Source: Symbiobacterium thermophilum IAM 14863
GTDB taxonomy: Bacteria > Bacillota > Sulfobacillia > Symbiobacteriales > Symbiobacteriaceae
Assembly (NCBI RefSeq): GCF_000009905.1
Contig: NC_006177.1
Location: 310,001-374,000, forward strand
Length of the DNA stretch: 64,000 nt
Direction: 5' to 3'
The notes under the pieces were generated by a model, which was given only the letters and a program-made list of their open reading frames with translations, did no database searches and had not been told where the DNA came from. Of the stretch, positions 33,712 through 42,949 are shown in pieces (position 1 is the stretch's first letter; every line of letters starts with the position of its first letter). Position numbers and translations under genes: made by a program.

Positions 33712-35447
33712 CTCAAGTTTCACGCGAACAACTCGACATTCGTGGTGTTAAAAGGGCGTATGGGTAGGGAGTGGCCCGGTTCAGGGTAATCTCAGCTCCA
33801 GCCAGGGGAGTACCCCGGCTGAACACCAACCGCAGCGTGTCGCCGAGGCACCGAATGGTTGCTCGGCACCGGGCCGCTACTCGTACCAAGAGTCGACTCC
33901 CCGCCTCGGCCAGTTTGGGCGAGTTCGTGCTCAGAAACCGCCAAGCCCAGCGCACCAGGTTGAAGGCGAACAAGACCAGCTGCGTGAAGGCGGCGTTGGC
34001 CTCATACTTCCGCAGCCGAGGAGTACCAAAGTGGAACGTTCCCTTCCACTCCTGGAACCCGGCTTCGATGGTCTGCCGTCCATGGTAGAGCTTGACGACC
34101 TCTGTCGTGGTGAGCTCCTCAGGCTGGAGCGTAGTCAGGATGACGCTGCGGACCTCCCGGCCATCGGCGTCCCAGCGGCGCATGGCGACCAGTCGCACCG
34201 GATACGGTGCGAGCAAAGTGGGGCCAGGTACGGTAACGGCTTCGGAGGCAAACCGGTTCTTCTCGACTTCAACCCAGTTCTCTGCCGGTACAGCGTCGAA
34301 GAGGTGCTTGTAGGCGACGTTGCTCCCGGAGTAGGACTTGATGGTGAACTCATACCCCAGTTCCAGCAGGCGCTGGATCACTTCCGGCGTGCCAAAGGCG
34401 CTGTCAGCTCGCAGCAGAATACGGAGGGGAGCCAGGTTCGTCCGATTCTCCTGCCGGTACTGCCGGAGTCGCTGGTTCACTTCACGGAGGTGCTGAACCT
34501 CCTCCTGGAACTCACGCTGCAGCTTCTGCTTCCGGCGGGCGCTGCCCTTGCCTGATACCGTCTGCAGTTGCTGATACAGCTGCCTGACCCGAGCCTTCTG
34601 CTGAGCCAGGCATGCCTCGACCCATTCGACTCGCCGCAGGGGACGACCAATCCGGGCTTCGATCCTGGGAATCAGTTCGAGCAGGCAGGCGCCGGAACGG
34701 CTGTTGGCCTTGCCGGACTTGAGAAGGCCGTCGATGGCAAAGCGCTGCTGCTTCCCGCTGAGGAAGGCGGCTGCGATCTGATAGCCTCGGGCCAACTTCC
34801 CCTGGATGTAGCCGAAGTCGGTACCGGTGTACTGCCTGGTCTCGCCCCGAACCTTCTGGCCGGTGAGGTCAATGTCGACGATGACCATTCCGGAGCGGTC
34901 TGGACCTGCTACGGCAGCCACCTCCTGCTGAAGCAGCGGGGCCTGGATCTCAGCGAGTGCGTCGGAAAGCTGCTGAACGTTCTCCTCCGTCAGCTTGCTG
35001 AAGGTCGCACAGACGGTGGAAAGTGAGCAAAGCGTTCCTGCCCCCAGGCTTGAGCTACGGCAGGATCGGCAACCAGCGGCTCAGGGTCGAAGTTGAGATC
35101 CTTCATGTAGCGACAGTTGCCGAGAATGGCAACCAACGCCTCGACCACCTTGTCAACCGGCGTGTGGGCGTAGGTCTTCTGCTTGATGCGCAGGTGCCGA
35201 TTCAGGATCTCAGCCAGGTTAAGCCTTTGAGCTACCCAGCCAAGAGCGACGAGAAAACCATGTCGGGTGGTGGACGTGATGGCTTGCGCAGCGATGTTGG
35301 GTGTCGTACCATGAGACTGCATCAGTCGAACCTCCACATGGTGGATTGGGAGCGGCCACACTCCCACCATGTATCATTGGTTCTGACTGATGCTTTTTCA
35401 ATGGGTTTCCATTGCACGAAGTCCGGGTTATTCACGCGAAACTTGAG
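33712..35447 (-). mobile_element. IS1380-like element, copy B
   Basis: Same ends as copy A and flanked by CTAG at 33708-33711 and 35448-35451. It is inserted exactly at the right border of the IS110 element: the empty form AGTACTAGCGCC is visible at 13023-13034. The transposase is frameshifted. The next 110 bp (35452-35560) are AT-rich and contain no gene I can identify. Confidence 0.88.
33713..35322 (-). pseudogene. IS1380-like transposase, frameshifted (copy B)
   Basis: This copy is one base shorter than copies A and C. At about 35021 the run GGTGGAAAAG has lost an A, moving the frame after roughly 100 codons. All three catalytic segments lie after the shift in a frame of about 400 residues that has no proper start. 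It is presumably inactive but could be mobilised by the transposase of copies A or C, because the ends are intact. Confidence 0.9.
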
Positions 35448-35559
35448 CTAGCTCGGGGCATTTTACACCACTACCCGTACTTTAACCTGCAGGGTTCAAT
35501 TACCTTCTGTCGAACAACTCAGTATGCTAAATAATCGCTGTTGGAGTAACTGGTCTGGC

Positions 35560-37020
35560 GGAGACAGACGGCGTTGTCCCGGAAATCGTGGAAATTCAAA
35601 GTGGCGGCCCTCAAGCCCCGTTTGGTATAACGGGGGTGGACAGTAGGAAGGAGGTTGCCGCCACTGATGTCAGTGTACCACGGGAAGACCAAGAAGCGCC
35701 AGATGCTGGAGGTGGACAAACAGCACTGGTTGCCCCAGCAGGTGCAGGTGACGCTGCATGCCCTCATGGGAGCAGCCAAGGAGGGTCTGCTGGCCCTGGC
35801 CGTCGCTGTGGGGCTTGACGTACTGCGCTCCATGATGGAGGCAGAGGTGACGGCCATCGTCGGCCCCAAGGGCAAGCACAACCCCAATCGAAAGGCTTTT
35901 CGGCACGGTGCCGAGGAGGGGCGGGTGGTGCTGGGGGGACGGAAGGTACCCATCCAGCGGCCTCGGGTGCGGACGAAGGACGGACAGGAGGTCAGGCTCT
36001 CGAGCTACGAAGCCTTCCAGGATGAGCAGTTGCTGACGCAGGCCGCCCTGGAACGGATGCTTCATGGCCTCTCCACTCGGCGCTACCATCATGGCCTGGA
36101 GCCGGTGGGCGACGATCTGCCGGCCGTGGCTACGTCCAAGAGCAGCGTAAGCCGGCACTTCGTGGCGGCCACACGCAAGGCACTGGCTGAGCTGCTGGCG
36201 AGGCCGCTTGGTGATCAGCGCTACCTGGTGCTGATGCTGGACGGGATCGAAGTCGCAGACCACACCGTGGTGGTCGCACTGGGGATCACGGACGACGGGC
36301 AAAAGCAGATCCTCGGCCTCTGGGAAGGGGCTACCGAGAACGCAACCGTCTGTCGCGCCCTGCTAACAGACCTGGTGGAACGCGGCCTGCGGGTGGACGG
36401 GGGCATCCTGGTGGTGATAGATGGGGCCAAGGCCCTCAGGGCTGCCGTGCGGGACGTGCTGGGTGCCAGGGCGACCGTGCAGCGATGCCAAGTTCACAAA
36501 AAGCGCAACGTGCTGGACCACCTGCCGGACGAGGCTCGCGCGTGGGTCAGCCGCAAGCTGGAGCAAGCCTGGAGGGAGACGGACTACGAGAAGGCCCGGA
36601 CTGCTCTCACCAGCCTGGCCAAGACCCTGGACGACAAGTATCCGGGCGCCGCCGCCAGCCTGCGCGAGGGGCTCGAGGAGACCCTGACCGTCCTGCGGCT
36701 GGAACTGCCCGAGGCGCTGCGCAAGACTCTCCGTTCCACGAACCCCATCGAGTCCGCCTTCGAGAAGGTACGGATGGCTAGCCGCAACGTCAAGCGCTGG
36801 CGGAACGGCCAGCAGGTGCTGCGCTGGACTGCCGCGGGCCTCCTGGAAGCGGAGAAGGGCTTCCGGCGCATCAAGGGATACCGCCAGCTCCCAATGCTGT
36901 CGGAAGCCCTAAGCAGACACGCCGCTCCAGAAGCATCCAGCGCCGTGCAAACGGCCTAAAAACGAAGAAAAAGGCCGCCACGAAATTCCACGGCGGCTGG
37001 GACGTCGCCGAGACAGACCC
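35560..37020 (+). mobile_element. IS256-family element
   Basis: Imperfect inverted repeats frame the transposase. Left (35560 onward) GGAGACAGACGGCGTTGTCC and right (inward) GGGTCTGTCTCGGCGACGTC share the C-G-rich core, and both continue to GTGGAA and GTGGCGGCC. It differs from the truncated IS256 gene at 2828. The right end is about 75 bp upstream of cas3. Confidence 0.7.
35667..36959 (+). CDS. IS256-family (mutator) transposase
   Basis: A 430-residue DDE transposase. The catalytic acids are in LVLMLDGIEVADHT, ILVVIDGAKALRAAV and STNPIESAFEKVR; RCQVHKKRNVLDHLP is the usual family motif between them. The ATG at 35667 is preceded by GAAGGAGG at a longish spacing; a TTG at 35655 is too close to it. 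It appears complete. Confidence 0.9.
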   Translation: MSVYHGKTKKRQMLEVDKQHWLPQQVQVTLHALMGAAKEGLLALAVAVGLDVLRSMMEAEVTAIVGPKGKHNPNRKAFRHGAEEGRVVLGGRKVPIQRPRVRTKDGQEVRLSSYEAFQDEQLLTQAALERMLHGLSTRRYHHGLEPVGDDLPAVATSKSSVSRHFVAATRKALAELLARPLGDQRYLVLMLDGIEVADHTVVVALGITDDGQKQILGLWEGATENATVCRALLTDLVERGLRVDGGILVVIDGAKALRAAVRDVLGARATVQRCQVHKKRNVLDHLPDEARAWVSRKLEQAWRETDYEKARTALTSLAKTLDDKYPGAAASLREGLEETLTVLRLELPEALRKTLRSTNPIESAFEKVRMASRNVKRWRNGQQVLRWTAAGLLEAEKGFRRIKGYRQLPMLSEALSRHAAPEASSAVQTA

Positions 37021-37095
37021 TCTCTGGGCTTAACCACCGACAGACCGATGAGTCTCGGTAAGTAGAGCCATTGTTCACATAAGACGTCGACGGGG

Positions 37096-39255
37096 GTGAG
37101 TCCCATTCCCTGCTACGCCCACAGTCCTGGGCCACGGGGGTGGCACGACCTCTATTCCCACCTGACAGAAGTGGCACGAATGGCCTGCCAGTTCGCCGCA
37201 CCATTCGGTGCTGGGGAACTAGCGTATTGGATCGGGTTCTGCCACGATCTTGGCAAGATAAACCCCGCATTCCAACAGTACCTTGAAACCGTGAACTGTG
37301 GACAGCCGCACCCCGTCGTTCCTCACGCCATCTGGGGAGGAGCCCTCGCGTACTGGCTGCTCTGGAAACACAAACAAGATGCTTACATGTGGAAGCTCCT
37401 CGCCTTACCCATTTACGGCCACCATGCTGGTCTCCCCAACGGCGGCACAATCAGTTCGGTGTTGGAGCACTTCGTACAGGAAACCCCCGTCGCCCTGGAC
37501 CAGATGATGGCCTACCTCCAAGAGCACAAGGCTCTGCTTCCCAGGCTCCGTGCCCCTGCCCTTACTGGCACCCGTCTCGAGCTTTTTATTCGAATGGTTT
37601 ACTCAGCACTCGTTGACGCCGACTACCTCGATACCGAAGGTCACTTTAACCCCGCGGAGGCATCCAAACGAGGCGGATGGCCAAGGCTTGAGGAGTTGCT
37701 AGAGCAGTTCAAGCGAAATCAACAGGAGTTCATGGCGCGGGTGCCGGACACACTCGTAAATCGTGTCCGGCGCGAAGTATACGAAGCTTGTTGGCACGCT
37801 GCAGAACGACCACCGGGCATTTTCCGCCTCACTGTTCCCACTGGAGGCGGTAAAACTCGGAGCGGCCTGGCATTTGCTCTGAGGCATGCCGTTATTCATG
37901 GCCTGCGAAGGGTCGTTGTGGCCATACCTTACACGAGCATCATAGACCAGACAGCTACCGAATACCGGAAGATTCTTGGCAACGCTGCGGTGGTGGAACA
38001 CCACAGCCAGTTACAACCGCCGGAAGATGAAAGCCAGTCAGAACTGGCCCTGCGGCAACGGTTAGCAACGGAAAACTGGGACGCCCCCCTTATTGTCACC
38101 ACCACCGTGCAACTCTTCGAAAGCCTCTTTTCAGCCCGTCCACACCAGGCACGCAAGCTTCATAACTTGGCACGCTCAGTAATCCTTCTTGACGAGGTAC
38201 AGTCGCTGCCTCCAGAAATTCTGGCGCCTACTGTCGACGTGTTGCGGAGTTTAGTAGAGAACTACGGGGTAACCGTCGTTCTATGTACTGCCACTCAGCC
38301 GGCCCTGGATAGGGTCCCTGCACTATCTGACTTCCAGGAAGTAGGGATCTCCGAGATCGTAACGGACTACCCGCGACACTTCACCTTGTTACGGCGCGTT
38401 CAGTATGAGCGCAGGGCGGAGCCTATGACATGGGCAGAGTTGGCTCGGGAAGTAGCTAATCGGTCGCAAATCATGGTGGTGCTGAACCGCCGTCGCGATG
38501 CGCTTGCCCTCTTGGAAGTACTCAAAGAAGACCCCGATGTCTTCCACCTTTCCACGCTTCTTTGCGGTGCACACCGCCGTGAAGTCCTTAACGAGGTCAA
38601 ACAACGCCTTAAGGACGGCAAACGCGTACGGCTCATCAGTACACAGGTCGTGGAGGCCGGGGTTGATCTCGATTTCCCTGAGGTTTGGCGTGCTGTTGGT
38701 CCCCTCGATCGCATTGTTCAAGCTGCGGGGAGATGCAATCGGGAAGGTGCGCGCCATTTCGGACGGCTCGTGATCTTCGAGCCTGCTGAGGGCGGAAGCC
38801 CGAGCGGTCCATATAAGGTTGGAATCGAGAAGGCAAGACAGATACTGGAACACTACCCTCCGGACGCTTTACACAGTCCAGATATCTTCCGCGAGTATTT
38901 TGCGGAGCTCTACTCCACGGTCAACCTCGACGCCAAGAACATCCAGCAGTTACGGGAAGACCTGAACTATCCAGAGGTGGCTTCCCGTTACCGTCTCATT
39001 GCCGAGGATACAGTGCCTGTCGTTGTCGATTACAAGGATGGGTTTCGCCGCCTAGACGACTGGCTCCGGCGCCCAACACTCGAAGCATGGCGGGCTTTGC
39101 AACCATACGTGGTCAGCATCTATCGCAGGGAGGTACACCAGAACACAGAGTGGCTGGAACCGGTCTTTGGCGGGCTCTATCGTTGGTCCGGTGGCTATGA
39201 TCCCAAACGTGGGCTGGTGCAATCCTTCCATGACCCCAGCGATCTGATTGCATGA
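37096..39255 (+). CDS. cas3: Cas3 nuclease-helicase, type I-C
   Basis: A 719-residue fusion of the HD nuclease and the SF2 helicase that degrades DNA marked by Cascade. HD ligands are seen in YAHS (His9) and FCHDLGK (His50, Asp51), with GHHAG later. Walker A is PTGGGKT (about 248), the DEAH-type box is DEVQ (366), and motif VI is QAAGRCNR (about 542). The length fits type I-C. The GTG start has only a weak GGGGG before it. An IS256 element ends about 75 bp upstream and has probably replaced the native promoter. It overlaps cas5c by four bases. Confidence 0.92.
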   Translation: MSPIPCYAHSPGPRGWHDLYSHLTEVARMACQFAAPFGAGELAYWIGFCHDLGKINPAFQQYLETVNCGQPHPVVPHAIWGGALAYWLLWKHKQDAYMWKLLALPIYGHHAGLPNGGTISSVLEHFVQETPVALDQMMAYLQEHKALLPRLRAPALTGTRLELFIRMVYSALVDADYLDTEGHFNPAEASKRGGWPRLEELLEQFKRNQQEFMARVPDTLVNRVRREVYEACWHAAERPPGIFRLTVPTGGGKTRSGLAFALRHAVIHGLRRVVVAIPYTSIIDQTATEYRKILGNAAVVEHHSQLQPPEDESQSELALRQRLATENWDAPLIVTTTVQLFESLFSARPHQARKLHNLARSVILLDEVQSLPPEILAPTVDVLRSLVENYGVTVVLCTATQPALDRVPALSDFQEVGISEIVTDYPRHFTLLRRVQYERRAEPMTWAELAREVANRSQIMVVLNRRRDALALLEVLKEDPDVFHLSTLLCGAHRREVLNEVKQRLKDGKRVRLISTQVVEAGVDLDFPEVWRAVGPLDRIVQAAGRCNREGARHFGRLVIFEPAEGGSPSGPYKVGIEKARQILEHYPPDALHSPDIFREYFAELYSTVNLDAKNIQQLREDLNYPEVASRYRLIAEDTVPVVVDYKDGFRRLDDWLRRPTLEAWRALQPYVVSIYRREVHQNTEWLEPVFGGLYRWSGGYDPKRGLVQSFHDPSDLIA

Positions 39256-40013
39256 CCTGGTTACGGTTTGGGGGTGCTTCTGTGGACGACAAGGCACGGG
39301 TGGCAGTCAAGGTATGGGGAGACATGGCGTGTTTTTCCCGTCCCGAGTTCAAGGTCGAACGGGTCTCTTACCCCGTCATGACCCCGAGTGCTGCCAGGGG
39401 GATTCTGGAGGCTATATTCTGGCGGCCGGAGTTCCGTTACCAGATCCGGGCAATCGGCGTTCTCAAACCCGGCAAGACGATCTCTATCCTCCGTAATGAA
39501 CTGGCAGAGCGCCAGGGTAATGCGCCGATCTTCATTGAAGATCAACGGCAACAACGCGCCAGCCTCGTCTTACGGGACGTGGCATACCTCATTCACGCTG
39601 ACATGGTACTGCGCCCGCACGCTACCGATCCCATCTACAAGTATGTGGACCAGTTTCGTCGAAGGGTCGAACGCGGGCAGTACCACCACGCGCCCTACCT
39701 CGGTACCCGGGAGTTCCCGGCCTTCTTCAGTCCCGATAACGGTGAGACCCCTCCGGACTTGAATCTGGACGTTGGCCCGATGCTGTTTGACATCGCCTTT
39801 ATCCCTTCCTCCCAGAGGCCAGAAATGGAGTTCCACCGCCACGGCCCAGGAGGAGCCTGCCGGGTAACCGGGTACGCCCAACCTCTGTTCTTTGATGCCC
39901 GCGTCGAGCATGGGTGGCTACACGTGCCGCCACAGAAGTACGACGACCTGTATCGAATGGAGGGGGACGATGCTGCGGGAACTGGTCAGGGCAGCCGACC
40001 GTTTTCGGGCTGA
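39252..40013 (+). CDS. cas5c: Cas5c (Cas5d) pre-crRNA endonuclease
   Basis: A 253-residue Cas5d protein. In type I-C it replaces Cas6: it cuts the pre-crRNA at the base of the repeat hairpin and stays on the 5' handle. KVWGDMACFSRPEFKVERVS followed by YPVMTPSAARGILEAIFW is the family hallmark. The ATG overlaps the cas3 stop (ATGA). The C-terminus overlaps cas8c by 44 bp. The stem-loop of the array repeats (CACCCGGCC/GGCCGGGTG) is its expected substrate. Confidence 0.92.
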   Translation: MTWLRFGGASVDDKARVAVKVWGDMACFSRPEFKVERVSYPVMTPSAARGILEAIFWRPEFRYQIRAIGVLKPGKTISILRNELAERQGNAPIFIEDQRQQRASLVLRDVAYLIHADMVLRPHATDPIYKYVDQFRRRVERGQYHHAPYLGTREFPAFFSPDNGETPPDLNLDVGPMLFDIAFIPSSQRPEMEFHRHGPGGACRVTGYAQPLFFDARVEHGWLHVPPQKYDDLYRMEGDDAAGTGQGSRPFSG

Positions 40014-41745
40014 GGGTCGCCTGCCGCCTACTGCGTACAAGGTCAAGTCGCCGCGATGGATTGTAAACCTGCGGGGCGGAAAGGCGTACCTGGAGGGTCC
40101 TTATGCCCGCAGGGACATAGCACCGACTCCGGCTCCGGATCGACAGCGTTCAGGAACACCCTCGGAGTCCAACCTCAAACCCTACCTGTTGGCAGATGAC
40201 GCCCGTTACGCCCTTGGCAAGATCGATCCGCAACGCCCTCATCAGGCGGAGTTGCAACACCGGAGCTTTGTGGAGTTATTGAATCAGGCCTACCAGGAAA
40301 CTGGGTTGGCGCCGCTGCGAGCCATCCTCGACTTTCTGACAAGTCCCGAGGCTGCCGTCATCCGCGATCGGATCGACGCTGACGGCCTGGTGGCATTCAG
40401 GGTTGATGGCACGGACCCAGCCGAAAACCATGAGGTGCAGCGATTTTGGGCCCGGTACCTGGCTAGGGAACTCGCCCTGGATCATTCCTCTTACTGTGCG
40501 GTCTGCGGCGAACACACTCACATACTGCGTATCCTTCCGCGCGAGGTCGTAGTGCTGGGACAAAAGTGCCAGATCACGTCCTTCAACCAAACGGCCTTCC
40601 GCTCCTTTGGCAAGGAACAAACCGCCAACTCTCCCATCTGTTTTGCCTGTGCCAGCAGCGCCATCGATGCGCTGGATTACATGATTCGAACCGAGCGTCA
40701 CCACCGCGTCCTGGTCAACAACCCCAAGGGGCGGGGGTTGGCCAATCAGCTCGCGGTGTTCTGGATGAAAGACCCTCTCGAGGTACGGGTGGGGGAAGTG
40801 ACCTATGAAGTAGAGGACCTGCTGGGCGCCGTCCTCGGCGTTGGTACCGGGCTGGGACAAGGAGACCCCCCGGCAGATCTGGCTCAACTTCGGGCCCTGT
40901 TGAACGTGCCATGGACAGGCAAGGACGTTTCCCTCACCCTGGGTGATAACCAGTTCTACTTGGCCATCCTTTCAGCCAACAAGGGGAGGCTCGTGGTCCG
41001 GGAGTGGTTTGACGTATCAGTCGCTCGCTTGAGGGACAGCCTGCGCACCTTCCTCGATGCTCTTCGTATGGTGGACCCGTCGGGGACAACTGTATCTGCG
41101 CAAACCATCGACACGCTGGTGCTGGCTCTGGAAAGCGAGGATCCGAACCTGTCCCGTAGCCTCCTCCGCAGTGCGTTTCTGGGCTACCCACCCCCGTGGG
41201 AGATCGCTGAGGCGGCGGTGCGCCGGTTTCGGGTAGCTGTCGCCAGGCAAGATCCGGCACTACAGCATCGACTCGCGGCTGCCCTCAAACTTGGCTTGGT
41301 ATTTGGAAAGTCGGAGGAAGAGGTGAGGCAGATGGAAATGCTCGACCCAAGTCGCAATGTACGGGCCTATCTGTGCGGCCGCCTCTTTGCGGTATTGGAG
41401 GAAGTCCAGCGGCGGGCAGCAGTCGGCAAGCTGAACGCAACGATTGCGGATCGGTTCTACGGAGCCACTGCCGCCGCACCGGCGGCCAACCTTGCCTACC
41501 TGCTCAACCGTGCACAGACGTCCCACCTTGCAAAAATCCGGAGAGAAAGGCGGGGCCACGGGGAACTGGAACAACTGATCGGCGAGGTACTCGCTCGCAT
41601 CCACGAACTGGGCGGCTTCCCCAAGACTCTGACGCTCCCTGAGCAGGCCGAGTTTGCCTTGGGCTTTTACCATCAACGAGTGCAGTTCAGAGCTAAGGGC
41701 GGTCAAACATCCAACTTGAAGGTGGAAGGGGCTGTTGCACCGTGA
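39970..41745 (+). CDS. cas8c: Cas8c (Csd1) large subunit
   Basis: A 591-residue large subunit of the type I-C Cascade, which recognises the PAM. It begins MLRELVRAADRFRAEGRLPP. LDHSSYCAVCGEHTHIL and the later CFACASSAIDALDY provide the paired cysteines of the Csd1 zinc-ribbon region. The ATG at 39970 is preceded by AGGGGGACG; the frame is open further back, but only within cas5c. The last 137 codons also appear to be translated separately as Cas11c. Confidence 0.9.
   Translation: MLRELVRAADRFRAEGRLPPTAYKVKSPRWIVNLRGGKAYLEGPYARRDIAPTPAPDRQRSGTPSESNLKPYLLADDARYALGKIDPQRPHQAELQHRSFVELLNQAYQETGLAPLRAILDFLTSPEAAVIRDRIDADGLVAFRVDGTDPAENHEVQRFWARYLARELALDHSSYCAVCGEHTHILRILPREVVVLGQKCQITSFNQTAFRSFGKEQTANSPICFACASSAIDALDYMIRTERHHRVLVNNPKGRGLANQLAVFWMKDPLEVRVGEVTYEVEDLLGAVLGVGTGLGQGDPPADLAQLRALLNVPWTGKDVSLTLGDNQFYLAILSANKGRLVVREWFDVSVARLRDSLRTFLDALRMVDPSGTTVSAQTIDTLVLALESEDPNLSRSLLRSAFLGYPPPWEIAEAAVRRFRVAVARQDPALQHRLAAALKLGLVFGKSEEEVRQMEMLDPSRNVRAYLCGRLFAVLEEVQRRAAVGKLNATIADRFYGATAAAPAANLAYLLNRAQTSHLAKIRRERRGHGELEQLIGEVLARIHELGGFPKTLTLPEQAEFALGFYHQRVQFRAKGGQTSNLKVEGAVAP
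41332..41745 (+). CDS. cas11c: Cas11c small subunit from an internal start in cas8c
   Basis: Within cas8c, in frame, the ATG at 41332 is preceded by GGAGGAAGAGGTGAGGCAG, two overlapping Shine-Dalgarno matches that an ordinary coding stretch would not need. It would make a 137-residue, mostly helical protein starting MEMLDPSRNVRAYLCGRLFA, the right size for Cas11. Independent translation of Cas11c from cas8c is established for other type I-C systems. A second ATG two codons on (41338) could also be used. Confidence 0.7.
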   Translation: MEMLDPSRNVRAYLCGRLFAVLEEVQRRAAVGKLNATIADRFYGATAAAPAANLAYLLNRAQTSHLAKIRRERRGHGELEQLIGEVLARIHELGGFPKTLTLPEQAEFALGFYHQRVQFRAKGGQTSNLKVEGAVAP

Positions 41746-42854
41746 GTCACACGGATGTGAGTAAGCGTCATGAGTTTGTCCTGCTGTTTGACGTACGGGA
41801 CGGGAATCCCAACGGTGATCCCGATGCCGGCAACTTACCACGGATCGACCCCGAAACCATGCACGGCTTGGTTACGGATGTAGCACTCAAGCGCAAGGTA
41901 CGAGACTACGTGTCCGGCGTCCTCGGCAAACCCATCTTTATCCAGAGCAAGGTCGCCCTCAACACCCTCATCCTGGGGGCATTCCGGCACGTGGGGTACG
42001 AGCCTGTTGTTACCTCGCTCCAGGGCGAGGAGCTGGAGGACGAGGAGTTGATGGCCTGGCTGGCCGGAAAGGCAGACGCCGGCTTCGCCGTAGACGGCGA
42101 GCGACTCCTGTACTCCGGCGAGTCTCTTCGTCAACAGGACATCATTCGGGCACTCACTGAGGGCATTGACGAAGAACAGCGAGAGCTAAACCGTAAACTA
42201 CGAGACCTTGGCCGGCGCCTGGCCGACGCCGCCAAGGCCCGCAAGGGCGAACTGACGGCTGAGACTCAGGATAAGGCGCGCAAATGGCTGTGCCAAACCT
42301 ACTACGACATTCGGATGTTCGGCGCTGTGCTCTCCACGGGTCTCAACGCCGGTCAGGTACGTGGGCCGGTGCAGCTTACCTTTGCCCGCTCCCAGCATCC
42401 CATTACCCCCCTGGACCTGTCCATCACCCGCCAGGCCCGTACCACTACAGTGCGCATGGCAACCGGCCCAACAGAGATGGGCCGTAAGCCGATCGTCCCC
42501 TATGGCCTCTACCGCGCCCACGGCTTCTTTAACCCGTTCCTCGCCGAGAAAACCGGCGTAACGGATGACGATCTCCGCATCCTCTGGGACGCGCTGCAGC
42601 ACCTATTTGACTACGACCGTTCTGCCGTCCGTGGCGAAATGAACATGCGGGGCCTCTGGGTCTTCACCCATGATGACGCCAAGGGGTGCGCCCCGACGCA
42701 CAAACTTTTCGAGCTAATTCAGACGGATAAACTCCGGAATGGGGTTGAGGTCCCCCGCGATTTCAGCCACTACGATGTACAGTCACCACCTGAAGGTCCC
42801 CTGGATGCACTTGGTTACCCCGGCGTTACCCTTACGTGCCTGGTGAAGCCGTAA
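41742..42854 (+). CDS. cas7c: Cas7c (Csd2) backbone subunit
   Basis: A 370-residue Cas7 protein that coats the spacer part of the crRNA. FDVRDGNPNGDPDAGNLPRI followed by ALKRKVRDYV is the Csd2 N-terminus, and DIRMFGAV and QVRGPVQLTFARS mark the later RRM strands. The family is usually nearer 290 residues; here about 80 charged residues (roughly 85-170) are inserted between these blocks. The GTG start overlaps the cas8c stop (GTGA). No cas4, cas1 or cas2 gene follows. Confidence 0.9.
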   Translation: MSHTDVSKRHEFVLLFDVRDGNPNGDPDAGNLPRIDPETMHGLVTDVALKRKVRDYVSGVLGKPIFIQSKVALNTLILGAFRHVGYEPVVTSLQGEELEDEELMAWLAGKADAGFAVDGERLLYSGESLRQQDIIRALTEGIDEEQRELNRKLRDLGRRLADAAKARKGELTAETQDKARKWLCQTYYDIRMFGAVLSTGLNAGQVRGPVQLTFARSQHPITPLDLSITRQARTTTVRMATGPTEMGRKPIVPYGLYRAHGFFNPFLAEKTGVTDDDLRILWDALQHLFDYDRSAVRGEMNMRGLWVFTHDDAKGCAPTHKLFELIQTDKLRNGVEVPRDFSHYDVQSPPEGPLDALGYPGVTLTCLVKP

Positions 42855-42949
42855 TTGCGTAAGGAGGGGATGCCCCGTGTGGCACGGGCCGTTTGGCCCG
42901 GTCACCGGGGCGCTTAGTCTGAGCGTCCAGGTGGCTTTCCCCGAGTACC

